DNA of 64,000 nt from Mycolicibacter minnesotensis (GTDB taxonomy: Bacteria; Actinomycetota; Actinomycetes; Mycobacteriales; Mycobacteriaceae), in the NCBI RefSeq assembly GCF_010731755.1, contig NZ_AP022589.1:3410001-3474000 (forward strand). Direction: 5' to 3'. A program made the translations under genes and the position numbers. Shown in pieces: positions 25,058-32,974 of this stretch. The first letter of the stretch is position 1. Each line of letters starts with the position of its first letter. The notes under the pieces were generated by a model. It searched no databases and was not told the origin of the DNA. It worked only from the letters and a program-made list of their open reading frames with translations.

Positions 25058-26395
25058 TCAGGACGGCTTCGGGGGTGGTTCACCGGCGTCATCCCAGGTG
25101 GCGGGCATCATCGGCACGATCGGGCCGTCCTCGAAGACCGCGTCATTCACGGTGGTCAAACCGCTAGCGTGCGAACTGGTATCCCGGCGATGCGTCCCGT
25201 CGAACCCCAGGCTTCCGGTGGCCCGCTGCGAGGCAATCGGCGACGTCGAGGATGCCGGCTGGACGCGATCGGTCGGTAGCTCAGAGTTCATGCTGACCCG
25301 GATGCCCGGATCCTTGGCGGCGGTTCGGCGCCGTCGCCGTGCCGATGCTGGCTTGCGTGAGGTGACCGCAGCACCAGCAGCCGGGGCCGACGACTTGTCG
25401 CCGTCGGTCAACGACGGCCCGACCGGCGTGTGGGGATCGCTTCCCCCGGTCGGCGGCGAGCGAAACGCCACCGCGGCGGAAATCGTCGCCGCTGCCGGGG
25501 CGGCCGCTGCGGGGCTGGGTGCGGGTGGGTTGGCGGCCGCCCCCGCGCCCGGCGCGGCCGGGTTTGCTGCCATAGCAGGCCATGCCGAGGCCCCGGCCGC
25601 CACCTGCGGTGCTCGTGGTAAGGGAGCCCCGACGGCCGCGCCTGCCGCGGCTGCGGCAGGCGGGCCGACAGCCAGCTCTTCAACCTCTGCCGCACCAAGG
25701 CTTCCGATCATCGCCGGGCTTGCCGCGATGCTGTAGATGATCCCCTGAATGATCCATTCGTCGAACAGGTCAGCAAATTGAAGAAGCGCCGGAAGGTAGT
25801 CGGCCAAGTTCGATCCGCCACCGTTGCCGGTGTCGGCGCCGTCGTCGCCCTCATCGAACGCCACGATCGCCGGAGCCGGTGCCGCCTGGGGAACTGACGC
25901 CAACGCGGCATCGGAGACCGCTTGATAGCCCTCCATGACGCCGGCCGCCTGGACCCACATCCGCGCATAGTCGGCTTCGTTCACGGCAATCGGAACAGTG
26001 TTGATACCAAAGAAGTTTGTCGCTACCAATGTGGCGTGTGCCGTGTGGTTGGCGGCCAGCTCGGCGAGGGTCGGCATGGTGGCCAAGGCGGCAGCGTAGG
26101 CCGCCGCACCTATTTCGTGCTGCATCGCCGTCGACACGGCTTCGCTACTGGATTTCTCCAACCACGCCAGATACGGCAGGTGCGACTCCGCGTAGCGTTC
26201 AGCGCTAGGACCACGCCATGACCCGGCCCGAACTAGATGCAGAGTGCTAATCAATTCGCTTGCTGCCGAGCTATATTCGTAGCTCAGCGAGTGCCAGACC
26301 TGCGCGGCGCCCAGTAGCGTGCCAGCACCTGGTCCGCTACTCAACAGGGTCGAATGTACTTCGGGTGGCGAAGCCAGCCACAGCGGCGCGCTCAC
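25058..26395 (-). CDS. PPE family protein of a different lineage, long Ala/Pro-rich C terminus
   Basis: 445 residues. The PPE domain starts PLWLASPPEVHSTLLSSGPG, with the W-x-G element in RAGSWRGPSAERYAES. It differs clearly from the two neighbouring SVP-type genes and resembles the PPE group associated with ESX loci. The C-terminal half is Ala/Pro-rich and disordered, carries a run of arginines (ASARRRRRTAAKD, about 355-367) and ends with VPMMPATWDDAGE. No SVP motif is seen. GTG at 26393-26395 is the start. It is convergent with the second PPE gene (15 bp between ends) and has no adjacent PE gene. Confidence 0.88.
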   Translation of the reverse strand: MSAPLWLASPPEVHSTLLSSGPGAGTLLGAAQVWHSLSYEYSSAASELISTLHLVRAGSWRGPSAERYAESHLPYLAWLEKSSSEAVSTAMQHEIGAAAYAAALATMPTLAELAANHTAHATLVATNFFGINTVPIAVNEADYARMWVQAAGVMEGYQAVSDAALASVPQAAPAPAIVAFDEGDDGADTGNGGGSNLADYLPALLQFADLFDEWIIQGIIYSIAASPAMIGSLGAAEVEELAVGPPAAAAAGAAVGAPLPRAPQVAAGASAWPAMAANPAAPGAGAAANPPAPSPAAAAPAAATISAAVAFRSPPTGGSDPHTPVGPSLTDGDKSSAPAAGAAVTSRKPASARRRRRTAAKDPGIRVSMNSELPTDRVQPASSTSPIASQRATGSLGFDGTHRRDTSSHASGLTTVNDAVFEDGPIVPMMPATWDDAGEPPPKPS

Positions 26396-26961
26396 GTTGC
26401 CCGCTCTGCGGGCAGGCTGTCAGTGGGGCTGCAAGGCATCGGATCTCCTCAATTGACCGACCCGAATTCGGCTTCAGATCACCGCGAAGAGCGCACCGGA
26501 AAGTGCCCCATGCCAATACATGCAGGGGCTCTAAAGCGTTGCGGTATAGATCGATTCAGAGATCAGAAGCAAAGCCGAGGAAGGTTCGAAACGAAACGGT
26601 CGGCGTTTCTCGGATAAGGACCGTCGCTAGGACTCAAATCGTTCTCACCTCCTTGACGCCAGGGCGCGCGGGGCGCCGGCAGAATGCCCGGTGAGGGGAT
26701 GGGGACGCTGGGAATCGAACCTGGTCGCAGGCTACCCGCTCACTCAAGGTGCGTACCGAATCATCGTGGCATCGGTTTACCGGTGCGTCAAATCGTAGCG
26801 ATGGTGACGAAAATGGTTGCGGTGCAAGGGAAAGAAACTCTCAGGAGTTTCTGTTCTGTTCGTGAGGAGCTGCGCGGTTCCAGGTGCGGGCCGTCCGATC
26901 GGCGAATTGGAGGTCATACCCCATTGCCGCGCAACACAAGCTGTGTCAGAGCGGGCTTGGC
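26396..26961. other. 566-bp intergenic region with lower GC and a tRNA-like fragment
   Basis: No convincing gene. It contains the upstream region of the minus-strand PPE gene and a relatively AT-rich patch (about 26480-26620). On the minus strand at about 26700-26735 there is a tRNA T-arm-like string (GGTTCGATTCCCAGCGTCCC) with no matching acceptor, D-arm or anticodon arm nearby. It may be a tRNA remnant or old integration scar, or chance. Confidence 0.4.
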
Positions 26962-27966
26962 CTAGGGCACGAGTACCACTTTGCCGACATTCTCTCGCGC
27001 AGCCAGAATGCGGTGGGCTTCCGGGGCGTTCGCGAACGGTATCGCCGCATGCACGATCGGTGCTGCGATCCCACTGGACAGCGCTTCAGCCAGTGGGGTG
27101 ATCCAGGGTCCGAGGGTGCCGCGGTCGTCCCACAGGCGCAGCATGTTCAACCCGATGACGGTCTTGGACTGCTCCATCTGGGTGATCAGACTGAAGCCGC
27201 GCAGCATCGCCAGTGCCTGGGGCGCGGCCCGCAGCAGTGATCGTTTCTCGCCCTGTTGCAGCGACGACAGGCCGTAGGCCGCAAGCCGCCCGCCGGGGCG
27301 CAGCAGCGCGAACGAGCGCCACACGGAGGTGCCGCCGAGCCCGTCGAGCACGAGGTCATAGGGCGGCAGGTCCTTCCACCAGTCTTTGCGGCGATAGTCG
27401 ATGGCACGGTCGATGCCCAGCGCTTCGAGTTGAGCGTGTTTGCCGGGCGACGCGGTGCCGTGCACGACCGCACCTGCGGCTTTGGCCAGTTGGATCGCGG
27501 CGATGCCGACGCCGCCAGCCGCGGCGTGCACCAGGACGCGTTCGCCGGGCTGCAGTGAACCGTAGCCGTGCAGCGCAGCCCAGGCCGTCGCATAGTTCAC
27601 CGGTATCGCGGCGCCCTCCTCGAAGCTCATTGACGGGGGCAGCGCGATGGTGTCGTCGGCGTTGGCGTTGACGATCTCGGCGTAGCCGCCGAACCGGGTG
27701 CCGGCCAAGACTCGTTCCCCGATACGCGCCGGATCGACACCGTCACCGACGGCCTCGATAGTCCCGGCCACCTCGTAGCCGACCACCGCCGGCAGCTTCG
27801 GCGCATCGGGGTAGAGCCCCACTCGGGCCAAGTGGTCGGCGAAGTTCACCCCCGCCGCACGCACCCCGATCCGCACCTGTCCGCCGGCGGGCGGTGGGGG
27901 TTCGGGGCGATCTTGCACCTGCAGTACCGAAGGTGGGCCATGTTTGGTGATGACGACGACGCGCAT
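26962..27966 (-). CDS. Zinc-independent quinone oxidoreductase-type medium-chain reductase
   Basis: 334 residues from ATG at 27966. The N-terminal GroES-like domain contains GVRAAGVNFADHLARVGLYP and VVGYEVAGTIEAVGDGVDPA. The NADP-binding Rossmann domain has VHAAAGGVGIAAIQLAKAAG. The zinc ligands of alcohol dehydrogenases are missing, so the protein belongs with NADPH:quinone reductases and VAT-1-like proteins. The substrate is unknown. It diverges from the carboxymuconolactone-decarboxylase-like gene with a 40-bp gap. Confidence 0.85.
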   Translation of the reverse strand: MRVVVITKHGPPSVLQVQDRPEPPPPAGGQVRIGVRAAGVNFADHLARVGLYPDAPKLPAVVGYEVAGTIEAVGDGVDPARIGERVLAGTRFGGYAEIVNANADDTIALPPSMSFEEGAAIPVNYATAWAALHGYGSLQPGERVLVHAAAGGVGIAAIQLAKAAGAVVHGTASPGKHAQLEALGIDRAIDYRRKDWWKDLPPYDLVLDGLGGTSVWRSFALLRPGGRLAAYGLSSLQQGEKRSLLRAAPQALAMLRGFSLITQMEQSKTVIGLNMLRLWDDRGTLGPWITPLAEALSSGIAAPIVHAAIPFANAPEAHRILAARENVGKVVLVP

Positions 27967-28006
27967 GGGTTCCAGCCTATTGCTCTGACGGGCCATAATC
28001 GGTCAG

Positions 28007-28747
28007 ATGGACGTCCTCAATGAGCTGAACCGGCTGGTGGCCCTGTCGGGCGATGTGCCGGCGGACTCCGATCCCGCGGTGGCCGAGTTCGCCGAGCAGT
28101 TCGGCGTCGATGTCTCGGCGATCACCGAGGATCAGCGGGTCCGCCTGCGGGAGGCGCTGGGGGAGAAGACCTTCGGGGTGGTGATCCAGATGTTCGTCGC
28201 CGATTTCGCACCCCGGGTGTATGCCGGCCTCGACGCTCTCGGGGTGGCGTTCCCATCGCCCGTGGACGGGCCGGAGCACGCGGGCGAACTGGCCGACGCG
28301 CTGTTCAATCAGTTCATGCCAGCCGTGGCCCGACTGCGATCCCTGGACCCGGTGACCTCTGAGGTGGTTCGACTGCGTGGTGCAGCCCAGCACAACTGCC
28401 GGTTGTGCAAGTCGCTGCGTGAGACGACGGCCCTGCATGCCGGTGGTTCCGAGTCGATCTACGACGACATCGAGCTCTTCGAGGATTCAGCGCTGCTGAC
28501 CGAGGCGCAGAAGGCGGCACTGCGTTATGTCGACGCGCTGATCTGGACCCCCGGACAGTTCGACGCCGACGTAATCGCCGGGGTGCGTCGGCACTTCAGT
28601 GACGAGCAGGCCGTCGAGTTGACGCTGGACGTGATGCGCAACGCCGGCAACAAGATTGCGGTGGCCCTGGCGGCGGACGCGCCCCGGGTCGCCGAGGGCA
28701 CGGAGCGCTATCTGTTAGATGACGACGGCCAGACCGTGTTCGGCTGA
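28007..28747 (+). CDS. Carboxymuconolactone decarboxylase/AhpD-fold protein
   Basis: 246 residues, almost all alpha-helical. The redox motif CxxC lies in [20 protein letters not shown] (about residues 125-144), as in AhpD-like peroxidase adaptors and carboxymuconolactone decarboxylases. A second weaker repeat of the fold precedes it. The physiological substrate is unknown. CATAAT (27994-27999) lies 7 nt before the ATG and there is no Shine-Dalgarno, so the gene is probably leaderless. Its stop faces that of the following gene within the palindrome TGAGCTCA. Confidence 0.75.
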   Translation: MDVLNELNRLVALSGDVPADSDPAVAEFAEQFGVDVSAITEDQRVRLREALGEKTFGVVIQMFVADFAPRVYAGLDALGVAFPSPVDGPEHAGELADALFNQFMPAVARLRSLDPVTSEVVRLRGAAQHNCRLCKSLRETTALHAGGSESIYDDIELFEDSALLTEAQKAALRYVDALIWTPGQFDADVIAGVRRHFSDEQAVELTLDVMRNAGNKIAVALAADAPRVAEGTERYLLDDDGQTVFG

Positions 28748-28749
28748 GC

Positions 28750-29613
28750 TCAGCAGGAGTGGCGGTCCAAAAAGTCGAGGATGGCGTCGGCGAAGATGTC
28801 GTTACGGTCACCGGCGACCATGTGACCGGCCCCGGCGACATCGACGAATTCCACCCGCGGGAACCGGGTGAGAAACTCGTCGGCATTGGCGGCGCTGACC
28901 AAGTCGCTGAGCTGGCCGCGGACCAGCAGCATCGGCACTGCGCTGTCCAGGATGGTCTGCACTGCGGTGTTGAGCCGCTCTACATCGTGGATCTCCATCG
29001 GACCCTGGTGGTCGGGACCGCTGATGAACTGGGGGTCCCAATGCCAGTACCAGCGGTCGCCGCGCCGGCGCAGGTTGGCAGTCAGCCCGTTGAGGTCGGC
29101 CGGGCGGGGCCGGTGCGGGTTGTAGGCGGCGATCGCGTCGGCGACCTCGTCGAGCGAGTCGAAGCCGGACTCCATGTTCTCGGCCATGAACGCCTGCACT
29201 CGCTGTGCTCCAGACGGGTCCATGTTGGGCACGATGTCGACCAGCACCACCGCGCTGGCCGCACCGATTGCCAGTTCGCCGGCAAGCAGCATCGCGGTGC
29301 AGCCTCCCAATGAGGCTCCCACCAGCACCGGGTTCGGCGGCAGAGTGCGCAGCACCTCGTGGACGTCGGAGGCGAAACTGACCAATCGGTAGTCGCCTTC
29401 GGTCGCCCAGTCGGACTCGCCGTGGCCGCGCAGGTCCACGGTGACCGCCTGCCAGCCGCGCTCGGCCACGGCTGCGGCCGCCCGGCCCCAGGACCGGCGG
29501 GTCTGGCCACCGCCGTGCAGAAACACCACGGCACGTGCGTCGGGGTCGCCGTGCCGGTCGGCGATGATCCGGACGTCGCCGGGGGCGTGGGTGACGAAGG
29601 TTTCCGCGGTCAT
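28750..29613 (-). CDS. Alpha/beta hydrolase
   Basis: 287 residues of the alpha/beta-hydrolase fold. The oxyanion region is VVFLHGGGQTRRSWGRAAAA, followed by TVDLRGHGESDWA. The nucleophile elbow is VLVGASLGGCTAML (Ser near residue 115), and the histidine sits in VAGAGHMVAGD near the C terminus. There is no signal peptide. It could be an esterase, a lactonase or a C-C hydrolase; the sequence does not decide. It is convergent with the preceding gene. Confidence 0.83.
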   Translation of the reverse strand: MTAETFVTHAPGDVRIIADRHGDPDARAVVFLHGGGQTRRSWGRAAAAVAERGWQAVTVDLRGHGESDWATEGDYRLVSFASDVHEVLRTLPPNPVLVGASLGGCTAMLLAGELAIGAASAVVLVDIVPNMDPSGAQRVQAFMAENMESGFDSLDEVADAIAAYNPHRPRPADLNGLTANLRRRGDRWYWHWDPQFISGPDHQGPMEIHDVERLNTAVQTILDSAVPMLLVRGQLSDLVSAANADEFLTRFPRVEFVDVAGAGHMVAGDRNDIFADAILDFLDRHSC

Positions 29614-29739
29614 CCTGGGATAGTAAGCCGAGCTTGATAATGGCCGATCACTTGGCCGTCGAAAGCTATGGTGACCTGCAGGTAAGCGGGTCTACGATGG
29701 CGGGGTCGGCATTTTCGGGAGGCCGCTCGGGAGGGTTCG

Positions 29740-30474
29740 ATGGCCCGTCATCTCGCCCTGGCCTACGGGGCACTCAACTATCTTTGCTTCCTCGCGGTGT
29801 TCGTGTACCTGGTCGGCTTCCTCGGCAATTTCGTGGTGCCGCGCAGCGTCGATCACGGCCCGCCCGCGCCTGTCGGGCTGGCGGCCGCGATCGATGTCTT
29901 GCTGGTGACGCTGTTCGCGGTGCAGCACAGTGTGATGGCGCGTCCGGGTTTCAAGCGATGGCTGGTCCGCGTGATACCCGCGAACATCGAGCGCAGCACC
30001 TATGTGCTGGCGTCGAATCTGGTTCTGGTCCTGTTGTATTGGCAGTGGCGCCCGATCCCGGCGATCATGTGGAACGCAACGTTGCCCGCGGAGCGGGCGG
30101 TGTTGTGGGGCCTGTTCTGGATCGGCTGGGCCATAGCCCTGGTATCGACGTTCCTGGTCAGTCACGTCGATCTGTTCGGGCTGCGCCAGGTGTATCTCGC
30201 GTGGCGAGCGCAGCCCTACACCCATGTCGGCTTTCACGCGCGAGCGCTCTATCGGGTAGTGCGCCACCCGCTGATGCTGGGGTTCGTGATCGCGTTCTGG
30301 GCCACACCCACCATGACTGCGGGTCACCTGCTGTTCGCGCTCGCGGCCACCGGCTACATCCTGGTCGCGATGCGACTGGAGGAACGCGACCTGATCGCCG
30401 CCCTCGGCGACGAATACCGGCACTACCGTCACCGGGTGCCGATGTTGGTGCCGGTGCGACGGCGCAGCAGGTGA
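29740..30474 (+). CDS. Integral membrane methyltransferase-like protein (NnrU/MddA/isoprenylcysteine methyltransferase type)
   Basis: 244 residues with five or six membrane segments (about 5-30, 45-65, 85-105, 120-145, 170-195). The C-terminal block has the SAM-binding pattern of this superfamily: LYRVVRHPLMLGFVIAFWAT followed by RLEERDLIAALGDEYRHYRH, with the conserved R-H-P and E-E-R. Known members methylate isoprenylcysteine or methanethiol (MddA). The substrate here is not known. It starts at ATG 29740 and is monocistronic ahead of a tRNA gene. Confidence 0.75.
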   Translation: MARHLALAYGALNYLCFLAVFVYLVGFLGNFVVPRSVDHGPPAPVGLAAAIDVLLVTLFAVQHSVMARPGFKRWLVRVIPANIERSTYVLASNLVLVLLYWQWRPIPAIMWNATLPAERAVLWGLFWIGWAIALVSTFLVSHVDLFGLRQVYLAWRAQPYTHVGFHARALYRVVRHPLMLGFVIAFWATPTMTAGHLLFALAATGYILVAMRLEERDLIAALGDEYRHYRHRVPMLVPVRRRSR

Positions 30475-30591
30475 CCGGGCTCAGCGTCGGGCGGGGGACT
30501 TCGATGCTCGAGCCCCCGGGAGCGTCACCGTTGACGCGTCATCGCCCGGTCCAGGGGTAGGCGCTAGTGTCGTAGCCGCCAGTTAGTGCCA

Positions 30592-30665
30592 GGGGCGGTA
30601 GCTCAGTTGGTTAGAGCCGTGGACTCATAATCCATTGGTCGCGGGTTCGAGCCCCGCCCGCCCTA
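30592..30665 (+). tRNA. tRNA with CAT anticodon (elongator Met, or Ile2)
   Basis: A full cloverleaf is visible. The acceptor GGGGCGG (30592-30598) pairs with CCGCCCT through a terminal G-T, D-arm GCTC/GAGC, the anticodon loop CTCATAA gives CAT, and the T-arm GCGGG-TTCGAGC-CCCGC is perfect. No CCA is encoded. CAT can be elongator methionine or, with lysidine at position 34, isoleucine-AUA. The loop alone does not decide. It is not the initiator, which lacks this acceptor pattern. Confidence 0.9.
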
Positions 30666-30690
30666 CTCCGTACTTGTGAATGACTTCGGG

Positions 30691-31452
30691 TCACACCCCG
30701 AAGAACGTGTTCACCAGTGCCTGCCACAGCTCGCTGCTGTCGAGCATCGGGATCTCGTTGTAGGTGGTCATGCCGTCGACCACCGATGTGGCCGAGTCGA
30801 TCTGCTCTGGCGTCAAGCCGAGGTAGACCTGATGAAGTGCCAATCCGTAAAAGATCTCCTGCCAACCCGTGTTGGTGAAAAGGAGTTCCCACCAGTTTCT
30901 GCCCAGGGTGTCCGCATAGATGTCACCTTGGATGTTGAACACTTCCGTGGGGTACAGGTCATTAGGGACCACGGCGGGGTTGGCGCCCAGCATCACGAAA
31001 CGTAAAGCGTCGGTGGGGACGCCGGCCTCGACGAGTTGCTCCTGGGCGTAGGACGCGATGAGGCTGCTTTGCGAATAGGTGAAGATCGTCATTGGGTCAC
31101 TGCATACGCCGTAGGCGTCGCAGCCCATCTCGCCGGCGTTGAAGTCGGCGACGATCGAGTCGACGAGGATGGCTTGGCCTTGCGGGACGCTCTGAAAGAA
31201 GTCCCAGCTGTTGGGCAGAGTCAGCGGCAGTGTCGACGCGGAGTTGCCCTCGTAGCCCAGCGGCCCGAGATACAGATCGATCCCGTTGCTGATATATCCG
31301 GCGCCCGGCGTCGAGATGCCCGTTGGACCCAGGACCAACGCATCGGTTGACCCGTAGAGAAAGTCGTACTGCCTGTCGTTGGCGGCGTTGGCCGCTCCGG
31401 CGAACGCTAACGCGGCGCCACACAGTGCGGCGCCGAAGATGAGTTGCTTCAT
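30691..31452 (-). CDS. Exported PE-PPE-domain hydrolase without a PE or PPE domain
   Basis: 253 residues from ATG at 31452, with AGGGGGA as ribosome site. The signal peptide is MKQLIFGAALCGAALAFAGA with cleavage near ANA-AND. The mature protein matches the PE-PPE domain (PF08237), a cutinase-like serine hydrolase fold: DFLYGSTDALVLGPTGISTP, LPNSWDFFQSVPQGQ, the nucleophile region FTYSQSSLIASYAQEQL (Ser near residue 137) and FVMLGANPAVVPND. In M. tuberculosis this domain is usually fused behind PE or PPE and has esterase activity in tested cases. Here a Sec signal replaces the type VII targeting part. Confidence 0.8.
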   Translation of the reverse strand: MKQLIFGAALCGAALAFAGAANAANDRQYDFLYGSTDALVLGPTGISTPGAGYISNGIDLYLGPLGYEGNSASTLPLTLPNSWDFFQSVPQGQAILVDSIVADFNAGEMGCDAYGVCSDPMTIFTYSQSSLIASYAQEQLVEAGVPTDALRFVMLGANPAVVPNDLYPTEVFNIQGDIYADTLGRNWWELLFTNTGWQEIFYGLALHQVYLGLTPEQIDSATSVVDGMTTYNEIPMLDSSELWQALVNTFFGV

Positions 31453-31890
31453 CGATCCCCCTAGTTCGCAGCGTTCATAGGTGACGTCGCCAAGCCGATT
31501 GCACGACAAGAAATTACGTCGACCGACATGCCCCCTACAGATGTCGGTCGTACGCCGTGCCGTCAGTCAGCAACTCACAGGATTGTGGCAACTGGCGTCA
31601 ATACCCGTCGTGGGATTGGAAATATTCTCTGAAGAAATCCGTCTGCGCCCGGGCTGTTGATGTGTTATAGGAGTCGCCGGGCCAGGATAAGCAGACTTAG
31701 GTCCGTTCTTGAGGACTCAACAAGGGGAAGCTCCGGCCGCTAGGGAGCCGCTCATCGGTAGCCGTCCGGCGGCAAACCGCCCCACTGCGGCGCTCCACCG
31801 GCGGCCTGGCTCGCAGGGGACATCCGAAAAACGCCGGTTTTCGCGGCTGGCCGGCGTGCCTAGAGTTACCGTAGTGGCTCCAGTCATGAA
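31453..31890. other. Intergenic region between two divergent exported-protein genes
   Basis: About 440 bp that must contain the promoters of both the PE-PPE-domain gene (minus) and the porin-like gene (plus). AT-rich patches are at about 31500-31530 and 31615-31675, the latter with TTATAG-like hexamers. A short plus-strand frame (31709-31894) has no recognisable product. Nothing else is seen. Confidence 0.4.
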
Positions 31891-32781
31891 ATGAGTGTTG
31901 TGGGATCAGCCAGTCATACCCGGACCGCCGTCGGCATCGCGGTGCTGGCCGCGGGTGCGCTCCTTGCGACGCCGACAGCGGCGCCGCCGCCCGAGGTCGT
32001 CCTGCACGCGGTCGCGCTGTCGGCCAATCCCTTGGATCCGTATGTGGACCTGATCACCAACACCGTCAACAACCTGGGGACCCTTGGTGCCCACTGGCTG
32101 GAAGATCCACTGCCCACGGTGGTCCAGCTGGCCACCAATTGGTTCGACTACGCCCAGACGACGGTGGATCTGATCGGCGATACAGCCCGGTCCTTTGTCG
32201 ACGGGGTGATCAATCTGCCCGGCCAACTCGAAACGTTCTTCGATGCCGTCTCGGCCAGTGATTTCACGGCCATATTGGGGCAGGGCATCATCATTGTGCT
32301 GAGTATCTTCCCGGTTGCGGGACTGGTGGATCGCCTGATGTCCATCCCCTTCGAGATCGTCGGCAACGTCGTGAATGCGGGCATGGCGACCTTGCACGCA
32401 CTGCAGGTGCCGGTCGGCCTTGCCGCTCTGAGCTCGGTGCAGGCTGCCGTCGCCGAGATCGGCACGCTGGCCCGCGATTTCATCGACGACCTGGCGTCCG
32501 GGGATATCGGCGGGGCGCTGGCCGGGCTGATTGGAGCACCGGCCCAATTCCTCGACGCCTATTTGAACGGCGACAGCCCGGGTATGGCAGGTCTGCTCAC
32601 GCCGTTTGAGGATCTGTACCAGACGGGCTTCGTGGATGCCCTGGTGAACTTCCTGCCCCGAGCGGTCGCCGAGTCGATCGGCGCCGCCTATTCGCCGATC
32701 GACGGATCGCTGCCGCCGGACCCTGGGTTCTTTGACCTGAGCGGCTCGGTTGATCCGAGCGTTCTCCTGCCTGACTTCTGA
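31891..32781 (+). CDS. Exported Ala/Leu-rich protein, GjpA-porin-like
   Basis: 296 residues. The N terminus is an export signal (HTRTAVGIAVLAAGALLATP, then TAAPPPEVVLHAVALSANPL). The remainder is a repeat-like series of amphipathic helices (LGTLGAHWLEDPLPTVVQLA, SFVDGVINLPGQLETFFDAV, DLASGDIGGALAGLIGAPAQ). This matches a mycobacterial/gordonial exported family that databases label outer membrane porin GjpA. Porin function is unproven for most members. The C terminus is Pro/Asp rich. The start ATG at 31891 has no obvious Shine-Dalgarno. Confidence 0.6.
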   Translation: MSVVGSASHTRTAVGIAVLAAGALLATPTAAPPPEVVLHAVALSANPLDPYVDLITNTVNNLGTLGAHWLEDPLPTVVQLATNWFDYAQTTVDLIGDTARSFVDGVINLPGQLETFFDAVSASDFTAILGQGIIIVLSIFPVAGLVDRLMSIPFEIVGNVVNAGMATLHALQVPVGLAALSSVQAAVAEIGTLARDFIDDLASGDIGGALAGLIGAPAQFLDAYLNGDSPGMAGLLTPFEDLYQTGFVDALVNFLPRAVAESIGAAYSPIDGSLPPDPGFFDLSGSVDPSVLLPDF

Positions 32782-32974
32782 TCCGCCCGGCGTGTACGCC
32801 GCGCCCTGGGGGAATTTCCGGCGTGAGCAGACGCCAAGTTAATCAGAAGAATTCATTGAGCTCGATCTGTGATCGTGTCGTGTTACCGGTGTGATTCTTA
32901 ATGCCCATTGTTACGGAAGTTGTCTGAGTGATTCGTGAGCGAGTCGGCGTCGTTGCCGAATGAGGAGTTGGTCC

